DNA of 64,000 bases, from positions 1-64,000 of the forward strand of contig JANSYC010000007.1 in NCBI GenBank assembly GCA_024742605.1, written 5' to 3'. Within the stretch, counting starts at the first letter, position 1, and each line of letters begins with the position of its first letter. The position numbers and the translations under genes were made by a program. Positions 16,987 to 26,293 of the stretch are shown here, piece by piece. This stretch comes from Alphaproteobacteria bacterium (GTDB taxonomy: Bacteria; Pseudomonadota; Alphaproteobacteria; Thalassobaculales; Thalassobaculaceae). The notes under the pieces are model-generated. The model did not search any database, had not been told where the DNA came from, and worked only from the letters and a program-made list of their open reading frames with translations.

Positions 16987-17865
16987 ATGTTCGAAGGTTT
17001 CGAGACCCGCGCCGTCACGGTCGAGGATTGCACCTTTTACGTCCGGATCGGGGGGAGCGGCCCGCCGGTTCTGCTGCTGCACGGGTTCCCGCAGACCCAT
17101 CATGCCTGGGCCAGGGTGGCGGGCATTCTGGCCGGCCGGTATACCGTGGTCGTTCCCGACACACCCGGCTATGGCGATACGGTCGGCCCGGAACCGCTGC
17201 CCGAGAACTTCTCCAAGCGCCGTCTGGCGGCGCTGTGCCGCGGACTGATGGCGGCGCTCGGCCACCAACGCTTCCATATCGCCGGGCACGATCGGGGTGG
17301 GCGGATCGCCTATCGCATGGCCTTCGAGTTTCCCGAGACCGTCAGAAGCCTGGGCGCGATCGACATCATCCCGACCCTCGAGAACTGGGATGCGATGAAC
17401 TGGAAGTCCGCCCTGGGCGCCTATCACTGGTTGCTGCTGGCGCAACCCGCGCCGCTACCGGAGACTCTGGTGGGGGCGGACGGGCCCGGCTACTGCCGGC
17501 ACCTGATCGACCGCTGGGTCGGGCACCCGGAGCGTCTGGACCCCCAAGCGGTGGCCGCATACTGTGGATCCTACGCCAAGCCCTCGGTGGTGGCGGCCTG
17601 CTGCGCCGACTATCGGGCCGGCGCCACCTTCGACAGGGATGATGATCTTGCCGACCGGGATGCCGGTCGCAAACTTCCCATGCCGGTTCGCCTGATCTGG
17701 GGAGAGCGCTATCTCAAGGGCAAGGGCGCGGAGCCGATCGATGTGTGGCGTCGGTGGGCCGAAACGGTGGACGAAGTGCCCTTGGATGTCGGACACTTCG
17801 TTGCGGAAGAAGCGCCGGATGAGACAGCTCGGGCATTGGACGAACTGTTCTCCCGCGCGGAGTGA
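16987..17865 (+). CDS. Alpha/beta hydrolase, haloacetate (fluoroacetate) dehalogenase-like
   Basis: 292 residues. The ATG at 16987 is preferred; a TTG at 16975 would sit directly on the AGGAA site. The oxyanion loop is HGFPQTHHAW (residues 32-41), and the nucleophile elbow is AGHDRGGR with Asp102. Other positions follow the fluoroacetate dehalogenase pattern: Arg103 and Arg106 (carboxylate binding), Asp126 (acid, in AIDIIPT), the His147-Trp148 pair in YHWLLLAQPAPLPE (halide pocket), and a terminal catalytic His in GHFVAEEAP. Epoxide hydrolases share the fold but not the full set. It would hydrolyse 2-haloacids to hydroxyacids. Substrate preference is inference. Confidence 0.85.
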   Translation: MFEGFETRAVTVEDCTFYVRIGGSGPPVLLLHGFPQTHHAWARVAGILAGRYTVVVPDTPGYGDTVGPEPLPENFSKRRLAALCRGLMAALGHQRFHIAGHDRGGRIAYRMAFEFPETVRSLGAIDIIPTLENWDAMNWKSALGAYHWLLLAQPAPLPETLVGADGPGYCRHLIDRWVGHPERLDPQAVAAYCGSYAKPSVVAACCADYRAGATFDRDDDLADRDAGRKLPMPVRLIWGERYLKGKGAEPIDVWRRWAETVDEVPLDVGHFVAEEAPDETARALDELFSRAE

Positions 17866-17900
17866 TTGGGTCGGAGTGGATTGAGACGGATGACCTGGCG

Positions 17901-18548
17901 ATGAGTAATCCTCGTTCCTTTGATCGCAAGCGGCGGCTTGCCCGCATGGATCCCAAGGTCCCGCGCGAGCCCGGACGTACTCTCGGGCCGGAGCGACGCT
18001 TGCGGGGCTTGGTCGACCAGGAACCGGACGATCTGTCTCCGGAGCGCGGGGTTCTGGGAGACCTTGGGAATCGGCTCGGACCTAAGGGGCGGTTCCTGGT
18101 GGCGGCGGCGGTCATCGGGGCGGCGATCACCGGCGGCTCCTTGGCCTATGAGCGCTACACCACCACCGCAGTCACCGGCGTAAGCCACACGAACCCGGCC
18201 TTGGTCGGATTGGGACACAGCCTCTACGACCAGAACTGTGGGTATTGCCATGGCATCGATCTGGCGGGACAGCCGGGCTGGGACGGAAGTTTCCCGGACG
18301 GCAACCGCCCGGCGGTGCCCCTGGACGGACGCGGACCGATTGCACGGCTGTCGGATCGGGATCTGTTTGACCTGATCAAGTACGGCGGACAGCCGTTTTC
18401 ACCGCCATCCTATAAAAACAATATGCCGGGATACGATTCCAGCCTGGCCGACGCTGATATCTGGGCGATCCTCTCCTATGTTAAGTCGAAATGGTCCGAG
18501 GAAACCTTGGCCCGCCAAAGGGAATTGGCGGAACAGTCCGGGAGCTGA
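17901..18548 (+). CDS. Membrane-anchored c-type cytochrome
   Basis: 215 residues from the ATG at 17901; a GTG at 17862 overlapping the previous stop (GTGA) would add 13 residues. A basic N-terminal region of about 65 residues precedes one hydrophobic helix (FLVAAAVIGAAITGGSLAY, about residues 67-86), which probably anchors it with the C-terminus in the periplasm. The heme site is CGYCH (near residue 113), with a later Met in NNMPGYD as the likely axial ligand, matching class I cytochrome c. The electron donor and acceptor are not identifiable. Confidence 0.85.
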   Translation: MSNPRSFDRKRRLARMDPKVPREPGRTLGPERRLRGLVDQEPDDLSPERGVLGDLGNRLGPKGRFLVAAAVIGAAITGGSLAYERYTTTAVTGVSHTNPALVGLGHSLYDQNCGYCHGIDLAGQPGWDGSFPDGNRPAVPLDGRGPIARLSDRDLFDLIKYGGQPFSPPSYKNNMPGYDSSLADADIWAILSYVKSKWSEETLARQRELAEQSGS

Positions 18549-18612
18549 CCCCCGGCCCGGCCTTCTTCAAGCGTCCACCAGATCGATACCGGCTTTGGAA
18601 AGGCCACGCGTC

Positions 18613-19674
18613 ATGCGAACCTTCAACTGTGCCTGTGGCCAGATTCTGTTCTTCGAGAACACCAGATGCGAGGCCTGCGGCCGCGATGTCGGATGGTGTC
18701 CGGCCTGTCGCTCGATCTCGGCTTTGGAGCCGGCGGGCGAGGGGCGGTATACCTGCGCCAACGCCCATTGCGGTGCCGATCTGGTCAAATGCAGCAATTT
18801 TGCGGTCGAGGGGGTCTGTAACCGGTGTGTGGTCACAGCGGACGGCCAGCCCGAATCCGAATCCCCGCTTTGCGACAGCTGCCGCTACACCGAGACCATC
18901 CCGGATCTGTCGGTCGAGGGAAACCGGGAGCGCTGGGCCACGCTGGAGGCCGCCAAGCGACGTCTGTTCTACGCCCTCGATCTCCTGGGATTGCCTTACG
19001 GGCGCAAGGAGGACGGGTTCGAGCCGCCGCTGGCCTTCGCGTTCAAGGGCGATGTTGTGCCGCCGGAAGGTCTGTGGCGGGCGATGGGCGAGGCCGAGCG
19101 TGTCTATACCGGGCACGCAGACGGCCAGATCACCATCAATATCCGCGAGGCCGATGACGCGGCGCGCGAACAGTTGCGGGTCGATCTGGAGGAGGCACAC
19201 CGGACCCTTATCGGCCATTTCCGGCATGAGATCGGCCACTACTACTGGGATCTCCTGGTCCGGGGGCAGTGTGACGACGCGTTTCGCGAGCTGTTCGGCG
19301 ATATCGACGCCCCGAGCTACGCCGACGCTCTGGCTCGCCACTATGAGCAGGGTCCGCCCGCAGGTTGGCGCCAGAACTTCGTCAGCGCCTACGCCACCAT
19401 GCATCCCTGGGAGGATTGGGCGGAGACGTTCGCGCTGTATCTCGATCTGACCAGCGTGCTTGATACCGCCAACCAACTGGGCATCATGAAACCGATACCG
19501 TTCGACGATCTGGCGGGCATGGTCGACCGATACCGACGGCTCGGTCTGGTGCTGAACGAGTTGAACCGGGAAATGGGGCTGATCGATGTGGTGCCCGAAG
19601 TGATCACGCCCGCCATTCAGACCAAGCTCGGCTTCGTGCACGATCTGGTGCGGCGCGCGGCGGGGCGCGCCTGA
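18613..19674 (+). CDS. Zinc-ribbon protein with putative zinc metallopeptidase domain
   Basis: 353 residues from the ATG at 18613. The N-terminus contains several Cys pairs (CACGQ, CEACGRD, CPAC, then C...CNRC, CDSCR) forming zinc ribbons. The C-terminal domain has the HExxH motif in FRHEIGHYYWDLL (near residue 208) and a downstream acidic residue in WEDWAETFALYLDL that may be the third zinc ligand. This arrangement matches a conserved bacterial family described as zinc-ribbon plus putative zinc-binding metallopeptidase. No signal peptide is seen, so it is probably cytoplasmic. Its substrate is unknown. Confidence 0.88.
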   Translation: MRTFNCACGQILFFENTRCEACGRDVGWCPACRSISALEPAGEGRYTCANAHCGADLVKCSNFAVEGVCNRCVVTADGQPESESPLCDSCRYTETIPDLSVEGNRERWATLEAAKRRLFYALDLLGLPYGRKEDGFEPPLAFAFKGDVVPPEGLWRAMGEAERVYTGHADGQITINIREADDAAREQLRVDLEEAHRTLIGHFRHEIGHYYWDLLVRGQCDDAFRELFGDIDAPSYADALARHYEQGPPAGWRQNFVSAYATMHPWEDWAETFALYLDLTSVLDTANQLGIMKPIPFDDLAGMVDRYRRLGLVLNELNREMGLIDVVPEVITPAIQTKLGFVHDLVRRAAGRA

Positions 19675-19681
19675 GCGGCGG

Positions 19682-20560
19682 TCAGGCGGAGCGGAATGCC
19701 GTGGTCGCCCCCAGAATCCAGGCCCTGAAGGCTTTCAGCGCCTTGCGGCGTCCGATATCCGCCCGGTAGACGAGGTAGTAGCTTCCGATGGTCAAGCCGA
19801 CCGGATAGAGCTTCTTCAATCGGCCGGCTGCCACATCGGTATGCGCCAGCTCCTCCGAGAGCAGCACCACGCCCTGACCGGCAAGGGCGCCCTCGATCGC
19901 CAGCAGCCAGGCGTAGAACTCGGGCTTCTCCGGGAGCCTGGGGTCGGGGATACCGGCCCGCTCGAACCAGCGCCGCCACAGCAGACCGGCATCCTCGTTC
20001 AGCAGAGGCTGCTTGAGCATATCGTTCGGCTGTTGGACTTCCGGGAAGTCCGGTGCGGCGAACGGAAACATCGGCGAGTCGGACAGCAGATCCGTTTCCA
20101 CGCCGGATGGCAGTTCCCGGCAGTAGCGTACGGCAATGTCGAACTCGAAATTGCGGATGTCCGCGAGCGATGCCGAGGAGGAGATTCGGATCTCGATGTC
20201 GGGATGGGCGCGTTTGAAATGGCCCAGATTGGGCATCAGCCATTTTGCCGCGAAGGTCGGCTCGCTCGTCACCGAAATCGTCGTTTCATCGCGCTCGCGG
20301 ATGCTCTCCGAGGCCGTGGAAATTTCATCCAGCGCGGGGCCGATCCTGGCGAGGTAGGCCTGCCCGGCCGGGGTCAGTTCGACCCCCCGCTGGACGACCT
20401 TGAAGAGCTGCACACCCAGATCGGCTTCAAGCCCGCGCACATGGCGGCTGATCGCGGCATGGGAGACGTTCAGTTCCTGAGCGGCCCGCGAAAAACTGCC
20501 ATGTCGGCCGGCGGCGTCGAAGGCGCGAACGGCATTCAGTCTTGGAAGAAAGCGGGCCAT
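19682..20560 (-). CDS. LysR-type transcriptional regulator, GcvA-like branch
   Basis: 292 residues. The start MARFLPRLNAVRAFDAAGRH is typical of the GcvA/AmpR branch. The winged helix-turn-helix is GSFSRAAQELNVSHAAISRH (residues 21-40), and the rest is a periplasmic-binding-like effector domain. It is divergently transcribed from a small-protein gene and the GFA gene, with a 103-base shared intergenic region that probably carries its operator. The gcv operon lies close by, but GcvA-like is a family name and the gcv genes have their own riboswitch, so regulation of gcv is not implied. Confidence 0.9.
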   Translation of the reverse strand: MARFLPRLNAVRAFDAAGRHGSFSRAAQELNVSHAAISRHVRGLEADLGVQLFKVVQRGVELTPAGQAYLARIGPALDEISTASESIRERDETTISVTSEPTFAAKWLMPNLGHFKRAHPDIEIRISSSASLADIRNFEFDIAVRYCRELPSGVETDLLSDSPMFPFAAPDFPEVQQPNDMLKQPLLNEDAGLLWRRWFERAGIPDPRLPEKPEFYAWLLAIEGALAGQGVVLLSEELAHTDVAAGRLKKLYPVGLTIGSYYLVYRADIGRRKALKAFRAWILGATTAFRSA

Positions 20561-20663
20561 GAGTATCCGTGACTTTTCCTGACACCTACTGTGAGACAAT
20601 GGCGTTTGCAGGTCCAGGCCCGGCTGTCGATATTCCTCCGCAGACCGTCAGAGGAGAATCATA

Positions 20664-20924
20664 ATGTCCACGACCTGCGACGCTTTCGATACCTGTGCCC
20701 TGCCGCTCGGGGTGACGGACAAGAGGTTCCGGATGGATCCGCGATCCTTCGTCCGCGCGCTGGCCGGTTGGCTGAATGCGCCCCGGGCGCGGACGCCGAA
20801 AGCCCCGCATTTCGAGGCGGACGCGCGCTTGCGGCTCGACATGCGCGCCGATGCTCTGATCGGCGAGATCCGGGACCACGGCCCTGGTACGCTGCTTGAG
20901 AACGAGATCCGCAGGCTGAGATAG
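20664..20924 (+). CDS. Small protein of unknown function
   Basis: 86 residues. The start is supported by a strong GAGGAG ribosome-binding site eight bases upstream. The sequence is charged, rich in Arg and Asp (RMDPRSFVRALAGWLNAPRA in the middle, ending in LLENEIRRLR), with no signal peptide or membrane segment. No family is recognised. It lies 11 bases upstream of the GFA gene and is divergent from the LysR gene, so it is probably co-transcribed with GFA and controlled by that regulator. Confidence 0.65.
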   Translation: MSTTCDAFDTCALPLGVTDKRFRMDPRSFVRALAGWLNAPRARTPKAPHFEADARLRLDMRADALIGEIRDHGPGTLLENEIRRLR

Positions 20925-20935
20925 AGAGGATCCGC

Positions 20936-21370
20936 ATGTCGGAGAACCGGAACGACGACCAACCGGGGGACGGGGGATGTCAGTGCGGAGCCGTGCGCTA
21001 TGCGCTCTCCGCACCGCCCGCGACCGTCTATGTCTGCCATTGCCGGGATTGCCGCAAGCAGTCGGCCTCCGCTTTCGGGATCTCCGCGATCGTCGACCCC
21101 GAGGCCCTGACGCTGCTGCGGGGACGTCCGGAGAAATGGTCGCGTCCGACTGCGGGGGGCAGCGTGATGGACTGCTATTTCTGCGGGACCTGCGGCACCC
21201 GGCTTTGGCATATCGCACGCGATGATCCCGAGGCCGTCAGCATCAAGGGCGGCAGCCTGGACACCCCGCCAGACCTTGCCGCCGCCGACCATATCTGGAC
21301 CTCACGCAAGCTGTCCGGCGTCCTGATACCGCCCGGCTGCCGCCAGTATCCCGAGGAGCCGGACGGTTGA
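20936..21370 (+). CDS. GFA (glutathione-dependent formaldehyde-activating-like) family protein
   Basis: 144 residues with the full cysteine pattern of the GFA/CENP-V fold: GGCQCGAVRY (near residue 13), CHCRDCRKQSAS (near 34) and CGTCGTRLW (near 83), which bind two zinc ions. The prototype was proposed to condense formaldehyde with glutathione, but most homologues have no demonstrated activity and the spontaneous reaction makes that role uncertain. The neighbouring formate and glycine pathways make a one-carbon link attractive but unproven. Confidence 0.92.
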   Translation: MSENRNDDQPGDGGCQCGAVRYALSAPPATVYVCHCRDCRKQSASAFGISAIVDPEALTLLRGRPEKWSRPTAGGSVMDCYFCGTCGTRLWHIARDDPEAVSIKGGSLDTPPDLAAADHIWTSRKLSGVLIPPGCRQYPEEPDG

Positions 21371-21410
21371 GCCGCGAGCATCTCGCCGCCCCGTCCTCCC
21401 TGCGGGCAGT

Positions 21411-24323
21411 CTACTCCGCCGCCTCCTGGTAGGCTTCGATCGGCGGGCAGGTGCAGACCACGTGCCGGTCGCCGTGCACGTTGTCGACCCGGCCGACCGG
21501 CGGCCAGTACTTGGCGGAGGCGTCCATGCCGGCCATCGGAAAGGCTGCCTGGCGTCGCGTGTAGGATCGGTCCCACGCATCCGCCATCAGGTCCTGCGCG
21601 GTATGCGGGGCGTGGCGCAGGGCCGAGGCCTCGGCCGTCATCTCGCCGCGCTCGATCGCCCGGATCTCGTCCCGGATCGCGATCATGGCGTCGGCGAACC
21701 GGTCCAGCTCCTCCTTGCTCTCGCTTTCCGTCGGCTCGATCATCAGGGTGCCCGCGACCGGCCAGCTCATGGTCGGCGCGTGGAAGCCGAAATCCATCAG
21801 CCGTTTGGCGATGTCGTCGACGCTGACGTCGGTGGCGTCCTTCATCGGCCGGGTGTCGATGATGCATTCGTGCGCCACCAGACCGTTCGGCCCGGTGTAC
21901 AGAACCGGGTAATGGTCCCGCAGCCGATAGGCGAGATAGTTGGCGTTCAGGATCGAGGTCTGGCTGGCCTTCTTGAGACCGCTTGCGCCCATCATACGGA
22001 TGTAGGCCCAGCTGATCGGCAGGATTCCGGCGCTTCCGAAAGGGGCGGCCGAGACCGCACCGATCGCGGTCGCGGGCCGGTCGACCCCGTCTTCGTCCAG
22101 ATCGTCGCCGTGACGCGGCAGGAAGGGCAGCAGATGGGCGGCCACGCCGATCGGGCCGACGCCCGGACCGCCGCCGCCATGGGGAATGCAGAAGGTCTTG
22201 TGCAGGTTCATATGGCTCACGTCCGAGCCGAAGGCGCAGGGGCTGCACAGCCCGACCAGTGCGTTGAGATTTGCCCCGTCGGTATAGACCTGGCCGCCAT
22301 GGTCATGGACGATCTGACAGATCTCCCGTACGCGGCGCTCGAAGACGCCGTGGGTCGAGGGGTAGGTGATCATCAGGGCGGCGAGCTTGTCGGAATGCTG
22401 CTCGGCCTTCGCCTTCAGATCGTCCACATCCACATTGCCGTGCGCGTCGCAGGCGACCACCACCACCCGCATGCCGGCCATGGCGGCGGAGGCCGGATTG
22501 GTGCCGTGGGCGGAGGAGGGAATCAGGCAGACGTCCCGATGGGACTCGCCGCGCGACTGATGGTAGGCGCGGATCACCAGCAGCCCCGCGTATTCGCCCT
22601 GTGCCCCGGAATTCGGCTGCAGAGAGACGCCGGCATAACCGGTGGCGGCGGCCAGCATCCGTTCCAGATCGGTGATCATCCGATGGTATCCGGCGGTCTG
22701 ATCCTCCGGAGCGAAGGGATGGATGTTCGCGAACTCCGGCCAGGTGACCGCCATCATCTCCGCCGTCGCGTTCAGCTTCATGGTGCAGGAGCCGAGCGGG
22801 ATCATCGAGCGGTCCAGCGCGATGTCCTTGTCCGACAACCGCCGCAGGTACCGCAGCATCTCGGTTTCGGACCGGTATTTCTCGAAGGTCGGATGGGTCA
22901 GGAACGGGCTGGTCCGGGTTAGAGCCCCCGGAAAGCCGTCGTCGACCGAGGCCTCGATCTCGTCGAAGGTGAATTCGGCGTCCGACCCCTGCCTGAGGCA
23001 GCTCCACAGGGTTTCCACCGTCGCGCGCGTGCTGGTCTCGTCGAACGAAACGCTGACCGCATCCTCGTCCAGCCAGCGCAGATTGATGCCTTCGACCCGG
23101 GCTGCTTCCCAGATCGAACCCGCCCAATGATCCGAAAGGACCGTCACCGTGTCGAAGATATGGGCGCCGTCGACCCGGTAGTTGAAGCGCTTCACCCCTT
23201 CGGCGAACACGGCGGCCAGACGGTGGGTCCGGCGTGCGATCCGCGTCAGTCCCTCGGCTCCGTGATACACGGCGTACATCGAGGCCATCACCGCCAGCAG
23301 GACCTGGGCGGTACAGATATTGGAGGTCGCCTTCTCCCGACGAATGTGCTGCTCACGGGTCTGCAGGGTCAGCCGGTAGGCGGCACGGCCGGTGGCGTCG
23401 ACGGAGACCCCCGCCAGACGGCCGGGCAGGTTGCGCCTGTGCGCATCCAGGGTCGCGAAATAGGCGGCATGCGGACCGCCGAATCCCATCGGCACGCCGA
23501 AGCGCTGGGTGGTTCCCACGGCCACGTCGGCACCCCACTCGCCCGGCGGTGTCAGGAGTGTCAGGGCCAGGAGATCGGCGGCAACGATCACCATCGTATT
23601 GTTGGCCTTCGCCGCCTCGGCGACCTCACGGTAGTCGAGCACCGCCCCCCGTTCTGCCGGGTACTGCAGCAGCATCCCGAAGGCGCTGTCCGGAACCCCA
23701 TTGCGCTCGTCGCCGACCACGATCTCGACGCCGATCGGGGCCGAGCGGGTCCGCAGAACCTCCAGGGTCTGCGGGAACACCTTGTCGGACACGAAGAAGA
23801 CATTGCCCTTGTTCTTCGAGAGCTTGCGGGCGAAGGCCATGGCCTCGGCCGCCGCGGTCGCCTCGTCCAACAGGGAGGCGTTGGCGATCTCGAGTCCGGT
23901 CAGGTCGCAGACCATGGTCTGGAAATTCACCAGGGCTTCCAGCCGCCCCTGGCTGATCTCGGCCTGGTAGGGGGTGTAGGCCGTGTACCAGGCCGGATTT
24001 TCCAGCACGTTCCGCTGAATCACCGGGGGGGTCACGGTCCCGTAGTATCCCTGCCCGATCATCGACGTGGCGACCTTGTTCTCGGATGCCATGACCCGCA
24101 GCTCCGCGAGAACCTGCGCTTCGTCCACCGGCGCATCCAGGGCGAGCGCCCCGCTGAGGCGGATGTCGGAAGGCACGGCCGCGTCCGTCAGCGCATCAAG
24201 GCTCCTCTGTCCGAGGGCGCCGAGCATGTCGGATTCTTCCTGAGCGCTCGGTCCGATATGCCGGCCGACAAAGGAGTCCGTGGCGGTCAACTCGGCTAGG
24301 GTGGGGCGGGTGGATGCGCTCAT
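21411..24323 (-). CDS. gcvP: Glycine dehydrogenase (decarboxylating), P protein
   Basis: 970 residues, the full-length homodimeric type. The N-terminal FVGRHIGPS is family-typical. The pyridoxal-phosphate lysine is in [19 protein letters not shown] (near residue 710), and a Gly-rich stretch [19 protein letters not shown] near residue 95 is conserved. It decarboxylates glycine and passes the aminomethyl group to the lipoyl arm of GcvH. Last gene of the riboswitch-controlled gcvT-gcvH-gcvP operon; the 63-base gap after gcvH has no clear terminator. Confidence 0.98.
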   Translation of the reverse strand: MSASTRPTLAELTATDSFVGRHIGPSAQEESDMLGALGQRSLDALTDAAVPSDIRLSGALALDAPVDEAQVLAELRVMASENKVATSMIGQGYYGTVTPPVIQRNVLENPAWYTAYTPYQAEISQGRLEALVNFQTMVCDLTGLEIANASLLDEATAAAEAMAFARKLSKNKGNVFFVSDKVFPQTLEVLRTRSAPIGVEIVVGDERNGVPDSAFGMLLQYPAERGAVLDYREVAEAAKANNTMVIVAADLLALTLLTPPGEWGADVAVGTTQRFGVPMGFGGPHAAYFATLDAHRRNLPGRLAGVSVDATGRAAYRLTLQTREQHIRREKATSNICTAQVLLAVMASMYAVYHGAEGLTRIARRTHRLAAVFAEGVKRFNYRVDGAHIFDTVTVLSDHWAGSIWEAARVEGINLRWLDEDAVSVSFDETSTRATVETLWSCLRQGSDAEFTFDEIEASVDDGFPGALTRTSPFLTHPTFEKYRSETEMLRYLRRLSDKDIALDRSMIPLGSCTMKLNATAEMMAVTWPEFANIHPFAPEDQTAGYHRMITDLERMLAAATGYAGVSLQPNSGAQGEYAGLLVIRAYHQSRGESHRDVCLIPSSAHGTNPASAAMAGMRVVVVACDAHGNVDVDDLKAKAEQHSDKLAALMITYPSTHGVFERRVREICQIVHDHGGQVYTDGANLNALVGLCSPCAFGSDVSHMNLHKTFCIPHGGGGPGVGPIGVAAHLLPFLPRHGDDLDEDGVDRPATAIGAVSAAPFGSAGILPISWAYIRMMGASGLKKASQTSILNANYLAYRLRDHYPVLYTGPNGLVAHECIIDTRPMKDATDVSVDDIAKRLMDFGFHAPTMSWPVAGTLMIEPTESESKEELDRFADAMIAIRDEIRAIERGEMTAEASALRHAPHTAQDLMADAWDRSYTRRQAAFPMAGMDASAKYWPPVGRVDNVHGDRHVVCTCPPIEAYQEAAE

Positions 24324-24386
24324 GAAAATCTCCGGAATGCGAAAGCCGATTGGAACGGTAAGGTTGGGACTTGGGCAGATACGGGA

Positions 24387-24758
24387 TCAGGCGCCGGCAT
24401 GCGCCTTGTAGGCGTCCTCGTCCATCAGATCGTCGAGTTGTGAGGGGTCCGACAGCTTGATCTTGTAGAGCCAGCCGGCGCCGGTCGCGTCCTCGTTCAC
24501 GGTCTGGGGCGTGTCTGCCAGTGCCGCATTGGCCTCGGTCACCTCGCCGGAGACCGGTGCGTAGACCTCGCTCGCCGCCTTGACGCTCTCGACCACCGCC
24601 GCGTCGTCCCCCTTGCTCAGGGTGCGGCCCACATCGGGCACCTCGACGAACACGATGTCGCCCAACTGCTCCTGGGCGTGGTTGGTGATGCCGACCGTGC
24701 CGACACCGTCCTCGACGCGGATCCACTCGTGATCTTCGGTGTATTTCGTGGTGCTCAT
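24387..24758 (-). CDS. gcvH: Glycine cleavage system H protein
   Basis: 123 residues. The lipoyl-lysine site is in [18 protein letters not shown] (Lys near residue 61), and the opening [20 protein letters not shown] is the standard H-protein N-terminus. It carries the aminomethyl group between GcvP and GcvT and is reoxidised by a lipoamide dehydrogenase encoded elsewhere. It lies 48 bases after gcvT and 63 before gcvP. Confidence 0.98.
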   Translation of the reverse strand: MSTTKYTEDHEWIRVEDGVGTVGITNHAQEQLGDIVFVEVPDVGRTLSKGDDAAVVESVKAASEVYAPVSGEVTEANAALADTPQTVNEDATGAGWLYKIKLSDPSQLDDLMDEDAYKAHAGA

Positions 24759-24806
24759 GACAGTTGCTCCATCAATCTGTGGGCGGTGTTTGGAGAGGGT
24801 TCGGTT

Positions 24807-25907
24807 TCAGCGTTTGTAGCTCTGGGTGACGAAGGGCAGGGCAACCACCTTGGCCGGATTGGGCTTGCCCCGGATCATCAGGTTGATCTCGGTGCCCTCC
24901 CCAGCATGGTCGATCGTCACATAGCCCATGGCGATCGGTCCCTCGACGGTCGGCCCGAAGCCGCCGGAGGTCACGTGCCCGATGAGTGTTCCGTTGGCAT
25001 CCGCGATGTCGGTGCCTTCCCGGGCGGGCGCACGGCCTTCGGGTCGAAGGCCGACGCGCCGGCGCGCAGCACCGTTGGTCAACTGGTCCAGGATGATGTC
25101 GGCGCCGGGAAAACCGCCCTCCGCCTTGCGGCGTTTGGAGATCGCCCATTCCAGCGCACCCTCGACCGGGGTCGTGCCGGTGTCGATGTCGTGGCCATAG
25201 AGGCAAAGCCCCGCTTCCAGCCGCAGGGAATCGCGCGCGCCCAGGCCGATCACCTCCACATCCGGGTGGGACACCAGCTTGCGGGCGAAGGCTTCCGCCG
25301 CCTCTGCCGGAACCGATATCTCGTAGCCGTCCTCACCGGTATAGCCCGAGCGGGTGACGAAGCACTCGGCGCCGTCGATGGTCATGGCGGCACTGCGCAT
25401 GAAGGTCAGCTCCGCCGCCTCCGGCGCAAGCGCCGACAGTACGGCCTCTGCCGAAGGTCCCTGCAGTGCCAACAGGGCCCGATCGGACAGTTCGGTCATC
25501 TGCCCGCCCAGGACGGCTTCCATGTGAGCCAAGTCGGCGCTCTTGCAGGCCGCGTTCACCACCACGAACAGATGATCGCCCGCATTGGTGACCATCAGAT
25601 CGTCCAGAATGCCGCCGGTCTCGTTGGTGAACAGGGTGTAGCGCATGCGCCCCGGGGTCAGGACCTGAAGATCGCCGGTGGTCAGCGTTTCAAGTTTCTC
25701 GGCGGCGTCGGTCCCGTCGATGCGCAGCTGACCCATATGGGAAACGTCGAACAGACCGGCCTTGGCGCGGGTGTGTTTGTGTTCGCCCAGGACACCCAGA
25801 GGGTACTGCACCGGCATGCTGTAGCCGGCGAATTCCACCATCTTGCCGCCGAGTTCCACATGGAGCGCGTGCAGAGGTGTCTTGAGCAGCTGGGTCGTAT
25901 CGGACAT
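24807..25907 (-). CDS. gcvT: Glycine cleavage system aminomethyltransferase, T protein
   Basis: 366 residues from the ATG at 25907, preceded by GGGGGA four bases away. An in-frame open stretch upstream to 27065 is the riboswitch leader and a neighbouring gene, not coding. Motifs include GLFDVSHMGQLRIDG (near residue 50), the folate/substrate site MRYTLFTNETGGILDDLMV (near 85) and RSGYTGEDGYEISVP (near 183). It releases ammonia and transfers the one-carbon unit to tetrahydrofolate, giving 5,10-methylene-THF. First gene of the operon and the direct target of the tandem glycine riboswitch. Confidence 0.98.
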   Translation of the reverse strand: MSDTTQLLKTPLHALHVELGGKMVEFAGYSMPVQYPLGVLGEHKHTRAKAGLFDVSHMGQLRIDGTDAAEKLETLTTGDLQVLTPGRMRYTLFTNETGGILDDLMVTNAGDHLFVVVNAACKSADLAHMEAVLGGQMTELSDRALLALQGPSAEAVLSALAPEAAELTFMRSAAMTIDGAECFVTRSGYTGEDGYEISVPAEAAEAFARKLVSHPDVEVIGLGARDSLRLEAGLCLYGHDIDTGTTPVEGALEWAISKRRKAEGGFPGADIILDQLTNGAARRRVGLRPEGRAPAREGTDIADANGTLIGHVTSGGFGPTVEGPIAMGYVTIDHAGEGTEINLMIRGKPNPAKVVALPFVTQSYKR

Positions 25908-25975
25908 GTATCCCCCAAGGATCGGGCAGAGAGGTCGTGGTTGCACCGCCAAACCCGAATCGGGTCGACGCGCCC

Positions 25976-26195
25976 CCTCTGTACCGGAACCTGAGAGATT
26001 AGCCGTGATCTCCCTGTCTCGGGTATCACGACGTTCCCCGTCGGTGAGGTAGATCGCGTATCCACGATCCACCTGCTCTCCAGAGGTTACCTCGCCTTGG
26101 GGTTCGGGCGCCTGAGAGTTTCCGGGGCGGTTGCTCCTTCGGCGTCGACCGCGGCGCATCGGTTGCCCGATCCGCCCGTCGCTCTCTCCCCCAAG
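25976..26195 (-). promoter_or_regulatory. Tandem glycine riboswitch (two aptamers)
   Basis: Leader of gcvT. Aptamer 1 spans about 26195-26096: its P1 pairs CTTGGGG (26195-26189) with CCCCAAG (26102-26096), and it contains GGAGAG, CGCCGAAGGAGCAA and ACTCTCAGGC. Aptamer 2 spans about 26086-25976: its P1 pairs CCTCTG (26086-26081) with CAGAGG (25981-25976), and it contains GGAGAG, CACCGACGGGGAA and ATCTCTCAGGT. These are the conserved cores of the glycine class, and the double arrangement before gcvT is classical. The 68 bases from aptamer 2 to the ATG hold no T-run terminator, which suggests control of translation. Confidence 0.96.
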
Positions 26196-26215
26196 AGTCT
26201 TGGGTGATGTGGGTC

Positions 26216-26245
26216 CTAGGATAGTCCTAGCTGCCGGATGTGCAA
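26216..26245 (-). promoter_or_regulatory. Probable gcv operon promoter with overlapping inverted repeat
   Basis: Reading leftward, TTGCAC (26245-26240) and TATCCT (26223-26218) are separated by 16 bases, placing the start about 15 bases before aptamer 1. A perfect inverted repeat CTAGGA-CTA-TCCTAG (26230-26216) covers the -10 and may be an operator. No experimental support. Confidence 0.55.
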
Positions 26246-26293
26246 GAGGGGCACCGCCCGGCCGCGGAATGGCATAGGGAAGGCGGCGGGTTT

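Noticed and set aside
16975-17865. TTG start for the dehalogenase-like gene
   Set aside because: The AGGAA site would be only one base from the TTG. The ATG at 16987 fits the usual N-terminus better.
21462-24299. Plus-strand open frames opposite gcvP
   Set aside because: Antisense shadows of a certain gcvP with its PLP-lysine motif; no recognisable domain.
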